Virus record (IMG/VR): IMGVR_UViG_3300047550_006032
Coordinates: 1-21,708 of that record
Length of the DNA: 21,708 nucleotides
Direction: 5' to 3' (one strand)
From: a virus
The notes under the pieces were generated by a model. It saw nothing but the letters and a program-made list of their open reading frames with translations, ran no database searches and was not told the origin of the DNA. Position numbers and translations under genes: made by a program. This document shows positions 1-7,926 of the stretch, piece after piece; positions within the stretch are counted from its first letter, which is position 1, and every line of letters begins with the position of its first letter.

Positions 1-231
1 CATCTCAAGGTACTCAAGGTTCTGGAATCCAAGGTATCCAAGGATCTCAGGGTACTCAAGCATCTCAAGGTACTCAAGGTTCTGGAATCCAAGGTATCCA
101 AGGATCTCAGGGTACTCAAGCATCTCAGGGTACACAAGGTTCTGGAATTCAGGGTATTCAGGGATCGCAGGGTACTCAAGCATCTCAGGGTACACAAGGT
201 TCTGGAATTCAGGGTATTCAAGGTACTCAAG
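1..231 (+). repeat. Tandem 60-bp repeats in fibre shaft
   Basis: Bases 1-60 and 61-120 are identical. Bases 121-180 are a diverged 60-bp copy, and 181-231 is a 51-bp copy lacking one Gly-Ser-Gln triplet. All unit lengths are multiples of three, and each unit encodes about 20 residues of collagen-like triplets. The array touches the window edge, so the total copy number is unknown. Confidence 0.9.
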
Positions 232-1913
232 CATCTCAGGGTACTCAGGGATCAGGAATTCAGGGTATTCAAGGACCAGCAGGTACTGTTCAGGGTGCTC
301 AAGGATCTCAGGGTACTCAGGGTACTCAAGGACTTCAAGGACCAGCAGGTACTGTTCAGGGTGCTCAAGGATCTCAGGGTACTCAGGGATCAGGAATTCA
401 AGGTTTACAAGGTACACAAGGTGTTCAGGGATCAGGAATTCAGGGTATTCAAGGACCAGCAGGTACTGTTCAGGGTGCTCAAGGATCTCAGGGTGTTCAG
501 GGTAGTGGAATTCAGGGAACAACGGGGTCTAGTGGTTTAAGTACAGTTTTTAATATATCATCATCCGAAACCAGACCATATTACATTGGATTAAGTACGG
601 TAAGCACTGGAATTAATACTGCATTATTTACTTCTTCGCAATTGGTTGTCAGTGGTTTTGGATCTGTTGGTATAGGGACAACAAGACCAATATCACCACT
701 TCATGTTGTTGGTGATGTAAGAATTACTGGACTTTCTACAACCTCTGGTGTCCTAATTTCTGGAGGAATAGTAACATCGGCATTGGGTTCTGTAGGTGTC
801 GTAACATATTATGGTGATGGATCAAATTTAACTGGAAATATTCCAAATGCAATTCAAAATATAGATGTTAACTTAATCTATTATCCTTTATTATCAATTA
901 GTACCACTGGAACAATATCTAGTATTAGTGTTTCTAGTAATTCAATTGTCTTTAATCCAGGTCCAAATTATCTTGGAATAGGAACTACAAGTCCAAAAGC
1001 AAATCTTGATGTTTTAGGTAATGCAATTTTTTCTGGAATTGTTACGGCATCTCAATTTAGAGGTAGTTCTCAGATTGGTATTTCCAGTGGAAATAATTAT
1101 GTTGGATTAACAACTCTGATTAAATTTGTTGGATCAGGAGTCACCATTACATCTGAATATAATTCCGTATCTGGAATTACAACATTGACTTTTGGAAGTG
1201 TTCAGGGATCTCAAGGTACTCAAGGTACTCAAGGTACTCAGGGAGTTTCAGTTCAAGGTGTTCAAGGACTTGCTGGAAGTGTTCAGGGATCTCAAGGTAC
1301 TCAAGGTACTCAAGGTACTCAGGGAGTTTCAGTTCAAGGTGTTCAAGGACTTGCTGGAAGTGTTCAGGGATCTCAAGGTACTCAAGGTACTCAAGGTACT
1401 CAGGGAGTTTCAGTTCAAGGTGTTCAAGGACTTGCTGGAAGTGTTCAAGGTGTTCAAGGTCCTTCTGGTGGAGGTTCTATTAATGTTGTTGATAATACAA
1501 CAACAAATGCAACATATTATGTTGGTTACTCCACAATTTCTGGAGGAACTTTATCTAATCTTGGAATTTCTTCTACGAAACTTCAATTTAATCCTTCTAC
1601 TGGAACTCTTTTTGCAACAATATTTACTTCACTTTCAGATAGAACTCAAAAGGAAAATATAATTCCAATTAAAAATGCATTAAATATTGTAAATAATATG
1701 AATGGTGTTTACTATGATTGGGTTGATGGTCATAATCAATCTTCTGTTGGTTTGATCGCACAAGAAGTTGAAAAGGTTCTTCCCCAGGTAATTTCAACTA
1801 ATGATGATGGATTAAAAACAATTTCTTATGGAAATATCGTTGCCGTATTAATTGAGGCAATTAAAGAACAACAAATTCGCATTGAAAGATTGGAGGATAG
1901 ATTAAATGCCTAG
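1..1913 (+). CDS. Collagen-like phage tail fibre with C-terminal S74 chaperone domain (5' partial)
   Basis: The reading frame is already open at the left edge (first full codon at base 3) and runs without a stop to TAG at 1911-1913, giving 636 visible residues; the true start lies upstream. Residues 1-180 are Gly-X-Gln triplets (QGTQGS, GIQGIQG), a collagen-like shaft. Next comes a beta-rich segment with repeated GIGTT and LHVVGDV-type motifs, as in trimeric phage fibres, then a second Gly-X-Gln shaft at about residues 399-490. The C-terminus (about 545-636) begins SDRTQKENI and contains GLIAQEVEKVLPQ and a terminal coiled coil. It matches the peptidase S74 intramolecular chaperone, which in known fibres trimerises and then cleaves itself off just before the SD motif, here Ser545. 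The stop overlaps the next start by 8 bp (ATGCCTAG), suggesting coupled translation. The likely role is host recognition; the receptor is unknown. Confidence 0.85.
   Translation, partial: SQGTQGSGIQGIQGSQGTQASQGTQGSGIQGIQGSQGTQASQGTQGSGIQGIQGSQGTQASQGTQGSGIQGIQGTQASQGTQGSGIQGIQGPAGTVQGAQGSQGTQGTQGLQGPAGTVQGAQGSQGTQGSGIQGLQGTQGVQGSGIQGIQGPAGTVQGAQGSQGVQGSGIQGTTGSSGLSTVFNISSSETRPYYIGLSTVSTGINTALFTSSQLVVSGFGSVGIGTTRPISPLHVVGDVRITGLSTTSGVLISGGIVTSALGSVGVVTYYGDGSNLTGNIPNAIQNIDVNLIYYPLLSISTTGTISSISVSSNSIVFNPGPNYLGIGTTSPKANLDVLGNAIFSGIVTASQFRGSSQIGISSGNNYVGLTTLIKFVGSGVTITSEYNSVSGITTLTFGSVQGSQGTQGTQGTQGVSVQGVQGLAGSVQGSQGTQGTQGTQGVSVQGVQGLAGSVQGSQGTQGTQGTQGVSVQGVQGLAGSVQGVQGPSGGGSINVVDNTTTNATYYVGYSTISGGTLSNLGISSTKLQFNPSTGTLFATIFTSLSDRTQKENIIPIKNALNIVNNMNGVYYDWVDGHNQSSVGLIAQEVEKVLPQVISTNDDGLKTISYGNIVAVLIEAIKEQQIRIERLEDRLNA
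246..494 (+). repeat. Duplicated 69-nt shaft segment, 180 bp apart
   Basis: Bases 246-314 and 426-494 are identical over 69 nt. A shorter third copy of the same motif (GPAGTVQGAQGSQGT) lies between them, around 338-390. The unit encodes Gly-Pro-Ala-containing collagen triplets and looks like a segmental duplication inside the shaft. Confidence 0.8.
1198..1440 (+). repeat. Three identical 81-bp repeats in second shaft
   Basis: Copies start at 1198, 1279 and 1360 and appear identical base for base. Each encodes 27 residues of the form SVQGSQGTQGTQ followed by GVSVQGVQGLAG. A partial fourth unit (SVQGVQG) follows at 1441. Identity at synonymous sites implies recent duplication or ongoing homogenisation. 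Confidence 0.9.
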
Positions 1914-3924
1914 TCCCGGTGGTCAGTTTTTTTCAGATGAATTTGGTGATATTGAAGATTACTTTGTGTCTGATTATCAACTAATAGACCAATATATTGG
2001 AGATCAGTTGTGGAATTGGGGTTTTAATAGTTCTGGGCAACTTGGAGTCAATGATACCATATACAGAAGTACTCCAGTCACCACAATACTCGGCGGAACC
2101 AATTGGAAACAAGTTAGTTTTAATAGTGCAATCAAAACCGATGGAACTCTATGGTTGTGGGGTAATAATTCTTATGGACAACTAGGAGTCAATAATACTG
2201 CATCAAGAAGTATTCCAGTCACCACAATACTCGGTGGAACCAATTGGAAATCTGTTTTTTCTAGAGGATCACAAACTATAACAGCAATCAAAACTGATGG
2301 AACTCTTTGGGTATGGGGTCGTAATGAGTTTGGACAATTAGGAGTCAATGATACCATAACCAGAAGTACTCCGGTTACCACAATACTTGGTGAAACCAAT
2401 TGGAAATCTGTTTCTTGTAGAGATGGAAATACAGCAGCAATCAAAACCGATGGAACTTTATGGACTTGGGGTGGAAATGCTTCTGGGCAACTAGGAATCA
2501 ATGATAGAACAGAAAGAAGTACTCCGGTTACCACAATACTCGGTGGAACCAATTGGAAATCTGTTGTTTGTGGAAGTTTTTGTATAGCAGCAATTAAAAC
2601 CGATGGAACTCTATGGGTTTGGGGTTCTAATAGTTTAGGAGAACTAGGACTCAATAATAGGGCATTCAGAAGTATTCCAGTCACCACAATACTCGGTGGA
2701 ACCAATTGGAAATCTGTTGATATTGCAGATAGTGCTACAGTAGCAATCAAAACTGATGGAACTCTTTGGGTATGGGGTCGTAATGAGTTTGGACAATTAG
2801 GAGTCAATGATACCATAATCAGAAGTACTCCAGTCACCACAATACTCGGTGGAACCAATTGGAAATCTGCTATTAGTGAAGGTTTTAATACGGCAGCAAT
2901 CAAAACCGATGGAACCTTATGGACTTGGGGTTATAATGATAATGGACAACTAGGAGTCAATGATCTCACAAACAGAAATACTCCAGTCACCACAATACTC
3001 GGTGGAAACAATTGGAAATCTCTTTCTGGTAATTCTGTAGTAATTACAGCAATTACAGCAGGAGTAGAAATTGGTTTTACTACACCAACAGAAGTTATTT
3101 TTGATGTTCCTGGAACTTATACCTGGTATGCACCAGTAGGTGTTACAACAGTATCAGTGGTTTGTGTTGGTGGTGGGGGAGGTTCTACAACATCTGGTTC
3201 TGGTGGTTCTGGTTCTGGTGGTGGAGGATTGGGATATAAAAACAATATTTCGGTAAGTACAGGAATAGGTTACACTGTTGTTGTTGGATCTGGTGGAACA
3301 AAAGTAACTACAGGATTCGCTGGTACTGGTGGTAATAGTTATTTTATAAGTTTAGGTACAGTTGCTGGTTATGGTGGCGGTGGTGGACAAGCAGCAGGAG
3401 ATACTGTTGGTGTTGGGGGAACTTATTTTGGTGATGGTGGTGGAAATGGTGGATCTGGTGGCACCAGAGGTGGTTCTGCCGCTGACGCAGCTGGAGGTGG
3501 TGGTGCTGGTGGATATTCTGGTGCTGGAGGTGCTGGAGGTGCAGTTGTTGCTGGTGTTGGTGGAAATGGTTCTGCTGGTGCTGGTGGTGGTGCTGGTGGT
3601 GGTGGTGGATGTGGAACTGGTGACACTGGAGGTTGTGGAGGTGGTGTAGGTTTATATGGTTCTGGAACTAGTGGAAATGGAGGTGCTGGAAGTGCTAATG
3701 ATGGTGCCGGAGGATTTGGTGGTTCTGGTGGTCAAAATGCGGCTCAGGCATCTGCTACTGCTCCAGGAAATGTTTATTCCACAACTGTACCTTCAACTCC
3801 TGGAGAATATGGTGGAGGTGGATGTGGATCTGATGTAAACAATATTGGTGAAGTTTCTGATGGTGCCTCTGGTGCCGTAAGAATTATATGGTCTTATACT
3901 GGAAGCACACCTACTTTTTCATAA
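1906..3924 (+). CDS. RCC1 seven-blade propeller fused to glycine-rich domain, putative adhesin
   Basis: The protein has 672 residues. Residues 1-33 form an acidic, aromatic N-terminal tag (EDYFVSDYQLIDQY), possibly a virion docking segment. Residues 34-385 hold seven repeats of about 50 residues with the RCC1 pattern LWxWGxNxxGQLGVND, TPVTTILGGTNWKSV and AIKTDG; seven repeats suit a closed seven-blade beta-propeller. From about 397 (FDVPGTYTWYAPVGVTTVSV) to the GAVRIIW motif near the C-terminus lies a glycine-rich domain with long Gly/Gly-Ala runs. It recalls polyglycine-sandwich adhesins such as the gp38 tips of T-even-like phages, though homology is only inferred. The gene directly follows the S74 fibre with an 8-bp overlap, so a virion surface or receptor-binding role is likely. 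Phage RCC1 proteins have no established biochemical function. The TAA stop sits inside a late promoter box. Confidence 0.8.
   Translation: MPSPGGQFFSDEFGDIEDYFVSDYQLIDQYIGDQLWNWGFNSSGQLGVNDTIYRSTPVTTILGGTNWKQVSFNSAIKTDGTLWLWGNNSYGQLGVNNTASRSIPVTTILGGTNWKSVFSRGSQTITAIKTDGTLWVWGRNEFGQLGVNDTITRSTPVTTILGETNWKSVSCRDGNTAAIKTDGTLWTWGGNASGQLGINDRTERSTPVTTILGGTNWKSVVCGSFCIAAIKTDGTLWVWGSNSLGELGLNNRAFRSIPVTTILGGTNWKSVDIADSATVAIKTDGTLWVWGRNEFGQLGVNDTIIRSTPVTTILGGTNWKSAISEGFNTAAIKTDGTLWTWGYNDNGQLGVNDLTNRNTPVTTILGGNNWKSLSGNSVVITAITAGVEIGFTTPTEVIFDVPGTYTWYAPVGVTTVSVVCVGGGGGSTTSGSGGSGSGGGGLGYKNNISVSTGIGYTVVVGSGGTKVTTGFAGTGGNSYFISLGTVAGYGGGGGQAAGDTVGVGGTYFGDGGGNGGSGGTRGGSAADAAGGGGAGGYSGAGGAGGAVVAGVGGNGSAGAGGGAGGGGGCGTGDTGGCGGGVGLYGSGTSGNGGAGSANDGAGGFGGSGGQNAAQASATAPGNVYSTTVPSTPGEYGGGGCGSDVNNIGEVSDGASGAVRIIWSYTGSTPTFS
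2283..2818 (+). repeat. 77-nt exact duplication between blades 3 and 6 of the RCC1 gene
   Basis: Bases 2283-2359 and 2742-2818 are identical over 77 nt, covering AIKTDGTLWVWGRNEFGQLG and the following residues. After one mismatch the match continues. Other blades of the same gene differ at many synonymous sites, so this points to a recent blade copy or gene conversion. Confidence 0.8.
2488..2566 (+). repeat. 79-nt tract shared with the third RCC1 gene (copy 1)
   Basis: This tract in blade 4 is identical to 10488-10566 in the RCC1 gene at 9738-10922. It includes the unusual inter-blade residues NDRTERS and the less common codons for PVT (ccg gtt acc), so it is not just conserved protein sequence. 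Confidence 0.85.
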
Positions 3925-3927
3925 ATA
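3920..3927 (+). promoter_or_regulatory. T4-type late promoter box
   Basis: CATAAATA matches the NATAAATA late box known from T4-like cyanophages. It overlaps the TAA stop of the upstream gene and ends 11 nt before the next ATG. If initiation occurs six bases past the box, as in T4, the leader would be only about 6 nt and could not hold a Shine-Dalgarno site. Confidence 0.55.
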
Positions 3928-3938
3928 CTTAAAAAAAT

Positions 3939-4586
3939 ATGTACGCACTTGTTCATAATTCTCAACTAATTCTTGGTCCAATCAAGTATAACTATCTTTT
4001 AATTAATGGAGAACTGGAAGAACTTGAAATAAATGCAAAAGTTTCTCCAAGAGATTATGAGAGAGTTCCTATTATATTTGATGCCAATACTGCACTGGTT
4101 TCAGTAGTTCAGACTATACCAACATATGATGAACGATTTGAATCACTTGGAAACTTTGAATGGTCAATCTTTCAGGAAAATGGCTATCCAGAAAGAGTTG
4201 ATATGACTTATACGATTAACAATAAAACCCTAGAACAAATCAAAGAAGAATATAAAGCAAGAGTGGCACCCATTCGCTGGGAAAAAGAAAACGGACAATT
4301 AATTACAATTACTGTTAATAATACTCAAGTTCAAGTTTATACAAGTAGAGAAGAAAGAGACCAATTTGTATCTAAATTAGTTTCTTGTTCTGGTATACAA
4401 AATGCTACACATAATTATAAGTTTAGAAATGATGTATGGGTTGAAATAGGATGTACAGAAATTGAATACATTTTACAACAAATTGATATGGTAGTTCAGG
4501 ATGCATTTGATTGGGAATATACAAAACTACAAGAAATTGATGCCTGTACAACTGGACAAGAAGTTTATGCAGTTGATCTAACATAA
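3939..4586 (+). CDS. DUF4376-like phage protein of the tail-fibre region
   Basis: The protein has 215 residues. The N-terminal 100 residues (VHNSQLILGPIKYNY, then VQTIPTYDERFESLG) look like a short structural segment. About 110-205 resembles DUF4376: a lysine/arginine-rich helix (EQIKEEYKARVAPIRWE), a short beta segment (ITITVNNTQVQVYTSREERD), an aromatic stretch (NYKFRNDVWVEIG) and a closing helix (VVQDAFDWEYTKLQEIDAC). In phages this family usually sits beside tail or fibre genes, and its function is not established; assembly chaperone or fibre accessory are both possible. The start is the only sensible ATG. No ribosome-binding site is visible in the 14-nt gap, which is mostly promoter box and an A-rich run. 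Confidence 0.6.
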   Translation: MYALVHNSQLILGPIKYNYLLINGELEELEINAKVSPRDYERVPIIFDANTALVSVVQTIPTYDERFESLGNFEWSIFQENGYPERVDMTYTINNKTLEQIKEEYKARVAPIRWEKENGQLITITVNNTQVQVYTSREERDQFVSKLVSCSGIQNATHNYKFRNDVWVEIGCTEIEYILQQIDMVVQDAFDWEYTKLQEIDACTTGQEVYAVDLT

Positions 4587-4608
4587 CCTTTAGTGTGGGA
4601 GTAAATTA

Positions 4609-5838
4609 ATGGCATATGAACCAACTACTAATTTCAAAGATAGTAATAATGTTGATTTGGGTAAGAAGTTAGTCACCAAAGATTACTTATTAACTGTTTA
4701 TCCTTCAATTTTAGACAGTCTTGGAAATAGTGGTTTGACGGTAACTCCTGCTTTATGGACTTGGGGTATTAATGGTTATGGACAACTAGGAGTCAATAAT
4801 ACCACAACCAAAAGTACTCCAGTTACCACAATACTCGGTGGAACCAATTGGAAATCTGTTGATTGTGGATATAATCATACAGGAGCAATCAAAACCGATG
4901 GAACTCTTTGGTTGTGGGGTGGTAATACTTCTGGAGAATTGGGAAACAATGGCGTCGGGCAGCGCATAAGTATTCCAATCACTACATTACTTGGGGGAAC
5001 TAATTGGAAAGAAGTCGGGTGTTCTACATTTCATACGGCAGCAATCAAAACCGATGGAACCCTTTGGTTGTGGGGTAATAATAGTTATGGGACATTGGGA
5101 AACAATTTGGGGGGATCACTTATTGTTACTCCGATTACCACAATACTCGGTGGAACCAATTGGAAATCTGTTGATTGTGGAACCCGCGCTACATATGCAA
5201 TCAAAACTGATGGAACTCTTTGGTTGTGGGGTATTAATGGTAGTGGACAACTAGGAGTTAATGATAGAGTGTCTAGAAGTACTCCAGTCACCACAATACT
5301 CGGTGGAAACTATTGGAAATCTGTTGCTGGTAGTGGATTAGGTTCTGTTTTAGCAATCAAAACCGATGGAACTTTATGGTGTTGGGGTGCTGGTAATTTT
5401 GGACAACTAGGAGTCAATGATACCGCATTCAAAAGTACTCCAGTTACAACAATACTCGGCGGAAACAATTGGAAATCTGTTTCTAGTGGAAGAGAGCATA
5501 CAGTATCAATTAAACTCGATGGAACTCTCTGGTGTTGGGGTCGTAATAATTTTGGACAACTAGGAGTCAATGATACCACAACCAGAAGTACTCCGGTTAC
5601 CACAATACTCGGTGGAACCAATTGGAAATCTATTTTTTGTGGAGGTTATCATACATTAGCAATCAAGACCGATGGAACCTTATGGTGTTGGGGTCGTAAT
5701 AATCTTGGACAACTAGGATTCAATGATATCATAACAAGAAGTACTCCAGTCACCACAATACTCGGTGGAACCAATTGGAAATCTGCTGATGGTGGTCAAA
5801 ATTATACAGTAGCAATTCAATCCGTAGACTATATCTAA
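4609..5838 (+). CDS. RCC1 seven-blade propeller protein (second copy)
   Basis: The protein has 409 residues. Residues 1-48 are an N-terminal tag (FKDSNNVDLGKKLVTKDYLL) unlike those of the other two RCC1 proteins. From residue 49 seven repeats follow (LWTWGINGYGQLGVNN, TPVTTILGGTNWKSV, AIKTDG), and the protein ends just after blade 7 without an extra domain. Blades 2 and 3 are the most divergent (NNGVGQRISIPITT, NNLGGSLIVTPITT). Conserved Trp, Gly and Asp positions suit the RCC1 fold. A Shine-Dalgarno site GGGAG at 4597-4601 lies 7 nt before ATG. A role as a virion adhesin or decoration protein is inferred from its place in the fibre block. Confidence 0.8.
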   Translation: MAYEPTTNFKDSNNVDLGKKLVTKDYLLTVYPSILDSLGNSGLTVTPALWTWGINGYGQLGVNNTTTKSTPVTTILGGTNWKSVDCGYNHTGAIKTDGTLWLWGGNTSGELGNNGVGQRISIPITTLLGGTNWKEVGCSTFHTAAIKTDGTLWLWGNNSYGTLGNNLGGSLIVTPITTILGGTNWKSVDCGTRATYAIKTDGTLWLWGINGSGQLGVNDRVSRSTPVTTILGGNYWKSVAGSGLGSVLAIKTDGTLWCWGAGNFGQLGVNDTAFKSTPVTTILGGNNWKSVSSGREHTVSIKLDGTLWCWGRNNFGQLGVNDTTTRSTPVTTILGGTNWKSIFCGGYHTLAIKTDGTLWCWGRNNLGQLGFNDIITRSTPVTTILGGTNWKSADGGQNYTVAIQSVDYI

Positions 5839-5841
5839 ATA
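5834..5841 (+). promoter_or_regulatory. Late-promoter-like box before glycosyltransferase operon
   Basis: TCTAAATA overlaps the TAA stop of the RCC1 gene and lies 22 nt before the ATG at 5864. It resembles the late box with C in place of A at the second position. CTAAATA also occurs by chance inside genes here, so the call rests on its position in a gene junction. Confidence 0.4.
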
Positions 5842-5863
5842 GTCAAAATACATAATCTTCTTT

Positions 5864-7204
5864 ATGAACCCTCTTGAATTGGTTGCAAAAACACTCTATA
5901 ACTTCCAAGAAAAAGAACTTACGATACAACTTCTCAATGCTTTTGGAAAAAGAGCAGAAACCTTTGAGCAATATAATGATATAGCAAAGATTTTCTTTGA
6001 AATCAAAAATTTCTCCAATGCCATTACCTATGGAGAAAAAGCACTCAAATTAGCATCAAAATCAGAAGAGAAATATATCACATCTAAAAATCTGATTAAC
6101 GCATATAATCAATTCAATTATCCAGAGAAGGCAATCACTCAAATTGAAAAGTGTAAGAAACTGACTCCAACAGACCCAGAACTTTTATTTGAAGAAACAA
6201 CAACTTATGCTCAATTGGGGCAACACGAAAAATCTCATAAACTTCTTTTTAATCTTTCCAAAAGAAATGATTTACCAGAAGAAATAGAAAAAAAGGTTCA
6301 TCATAATCTTTCTGGATATTATTTTAGAAGAGATGATTTACATACTGCACTTGAACATTTTCTCACTGAAACCGAAAAAGAAGCATATAAGAACATTCAA
6401 ATTGAACACGAGAAATGGGACGGTATAATCGTTCCCAATAAAACTTTGATTGTAGATGCTAATTGTGGAGCAGGAGATGAGATAATGCACATAAGATTTA
6501 TGAAGCATCTCAAAGAACTCGGAATGAGACCAATCTGGGCAACCACAAGAAAGCAACTAGCAGAAGTTTTCAATCACAATGATTTTGAAAGTGTTTGTGT
6601 ATGGGACAAACCAGAATATCCAAAGGATGCTCAATGGGTTTATGCTCTTGCTCTTCCTTATCATTTAAATCTATCAGTTCAAGATTTGGGCAGAGAACCA
6701 TATATTCAACCATTACCAGAGAAAGAAAAACAATATTCTTATCTACAAGAAGATAAGAAATTTAAAATTGGAATGTTCTGGAACTCCGACTCTGGATTTG
6801 AACAGGCACATTTTAGAAGTGTGGGATTTGAAGATTATATGAAAGTGTTGTATAATGATAAGTATTCTCTATACTCACTTCAAATGAGTGATAATCCTGT
6901 TCCCGAAAAATATCAATCAAATGTTACAGAGTTTCATTCAGAAGATAGGGAGTTTGCTGATACATTTTCCATTATCAATCAGATGGATTTGGTGATTACT
7001 TCTTGTACATCCATTGCTCATATTGCAGCATCAATGGGTAAAGAAACCTGTGTGTTTGTTCCGATTATGGAATATTATGCCTGGACAAGTACTACTGGAA
7101 AATCTTGGTGGTATGGTGATAATGTTCATTTGTTCAGACAAAAGAAACCAAGAAATTGGGATAAACCAATACAAGAACTGAAAGAGTTTCTGAATACCTT
7201 ATGA
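5864..7204 (+). CDS. TPR protein with GT9/heptosyltransferase-like glycosyltransferase domain
   Basis: The protein has 446 residues. Residues 30-170 are helical TPR-like repeats (FFEIKNFSNAITYGEKALKL, then YNQFNYPEKAITQIEKCKKL). From 193 the GT-B part starts (KTLIVDANCGAGDEIMHIRF, a variant of the nucleotide-sugar GxGD loop). It carries GMFWNSDSGFEQAHFRSV (303-320), YSLQ (337-340) and the signature NQMDLVITSCTSIAHIAASM (372-391), followed by an aromatic WWYGDNVHLFRQ and a final Trp. This is the layout of bacterial TPR-GT9 proteins that transfer sugars to surface glycans or proteins; donor and acceptor are unknown. It heads an overlapping operon: its TGA overlaps the next ATG as ATGA. Confidence 0.8.
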   Translation: MNPLELVAKTLYNFQEKELTIQLLNAFGKRAETFEQYNDIAKIFFEIKNFSNAITYGEKALKLASKSEEKYITSKNLINAYNQFNYPEKAITQIEKCKKLTPTDPELLFEETTTYAQLGQHEKSHKLLFNLSKRNDLPEEIEKKVHHNLSGYYFRRDDLHTALEHFLTETEKEAYKNIQIEHEKWDGIIVPNKTLIVDANCGAGDEIMHIRFMKHLKELGMRPIWATTRKQLAEVFNHNDFESVCVWDKPEYPKDAQWVYALALPYHLNLSVQDLGREPYIQPLPEKEKQYSYLQEDKKFKIGMFWNSDSGFEQAHFRSVGFEDYMKVLYNDKYSLYSLQMSDNPVPEKYQSNVTEFHSEDREFADTFSIINQMDLVITSCTSIAHIAASMGKETCVFVPIMEYYAWTSTTGKSWWYGDNVHLFRQKKPRNWDKPIQELKEFLNTL

Positions 7205-7926
7205 GATTTCATACTTTTTACTCTAAAAATCTACCAGAACAACTGATAAAAGACCATCAGAAAGTGTGTAATCATATTGGTATTGATGTGGAGTATCACA
7301 TTGAAGAAGCAATAGATGATTATGATGCTCTTTATACTGCTCACGGAAAGTTTATGACCTCCGTAATGGAGCAAGAAAAAGTTGCTTGTTTTTTAGATAT
7401 TGATTGTCTTCCACATCATAAAGAAAATATCAAAAAAGCATATAACTGTGCAATAGAAAATCATTCTTTTGTTGGAAATGCTCAAAATATTTCTCATACA
7501 CAAATGAGAAATCATCTTTATGCCGCAGCATCTTTTTTAATTGTAACTCAAGATGCTTGGAAAACTTTAGGAACTCCAGATTTTTCTAATTTTATACAAA
7601 ATGACATTCAAATAGATACTGCACAAATTCTTACTTTGAGAGCAGATCAAATTGGATTTCCTTATCAATTAATGTATCCAATTGGATATGATGAAGATGA
7701 TTTAAAGCATTGTTTTGTTAATCATTCTGGATCTATTAGTCACAAAAAATGCTTGGGTTCATATGGAAATTATGGAACTGGAACACTTTATCCAGCAACT
7801 TGGCATTATTTTAGAATTAGTGAGTTTGTAAATCAAGTTCCAGACCTCTGGACAGAGAGGGTAAATAATATATTAAGTAATCAAAAAATCATTCCAAATT
7901 ATTCTTCGTATTTTTATGGATTATAA
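7201..7926 (+). CDS. Putative GT-A type glycosyltransferase, family unknown
   Basis: The protein has 241 residues. The best clue is ACFLDIDCLP at 62-71: a hydrophobic strand ending in Asp66-x-Asp68, the shape of the DXD metal and nucleotide-sugar site of GT-A enzymes. The start is typical of a Rossmann-like first strand (MRFHTFYSKNLPEQL). Later features are a hydrophobic stretch (LYAAASFLIVTQDAW), an aromatic/His C-terminal part (HSGSISHKKC, then YPATWHYFRISEF) and no TM segment or signal peptide. I do not recognise a named family. It sits in ATGA overlap with the GT9 gene and overlaps the next gene by 11 bp, which supports a glycan role. Confidence 0.5.
   Translation: MRFHTFYSKNLPEQLIKDHQKVCNHIGIDVEYHIEEAIDDYDALYTAHGKFMTSVMEQEKVACFLDIDCLPHHKENIKKAYNCAIENHSFVGNAQNISHTQMRNHLYAAASFLIVTQDAWKTLGTPDFSNFIQNDIQIDTAQILTLRADQIGFPYQLMYPIGYDEDDLKHCFVNHSGSISHKKCLGSYGNYGTGTLYPATWHYFRISEFVNQVPDLWTERVNNILSNQKIIPNYSSYFYGL

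Noticed and set aside
1-231. CRISPR array or direct-repeat origin at the left edge
   Set aside because: Repeats are back to back with no unique spacers, keep the codon frame and encode collagen-like triplets.
295-540. Alternative-frame open reading frames over the collagen-like repeats (also 1192-1662)
   Set aside because: They are +1 frame readings of Gly-X-Gln codons giving monotonous KVLKDLRV-type sequence; the fibre frame is open through the whole stretch.
642-1913. A separate gene starting with TTG at 642
   Set aside because: The same frame is open from base 3 with continuous fibre sequence and no stop; the TTG is an internal leucine codon.
2172-2903. Long minus-strand open frames across the RCC1 genes (also 5085-5621, 9794-10552)
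   Set aside because: They mirror the repeats of the plus-strand RCC1 genes, share their periodicity and encode low-complexity repeats; they have no start signals or neighbours on that strand.
3423-3649. Overlapping frames in the glycine-rich domain as hidden genes
   Set aside because: They result from GGT/GGA-rich sequence read in other frames and on the other strand; they are low complexity and without initiation signals.
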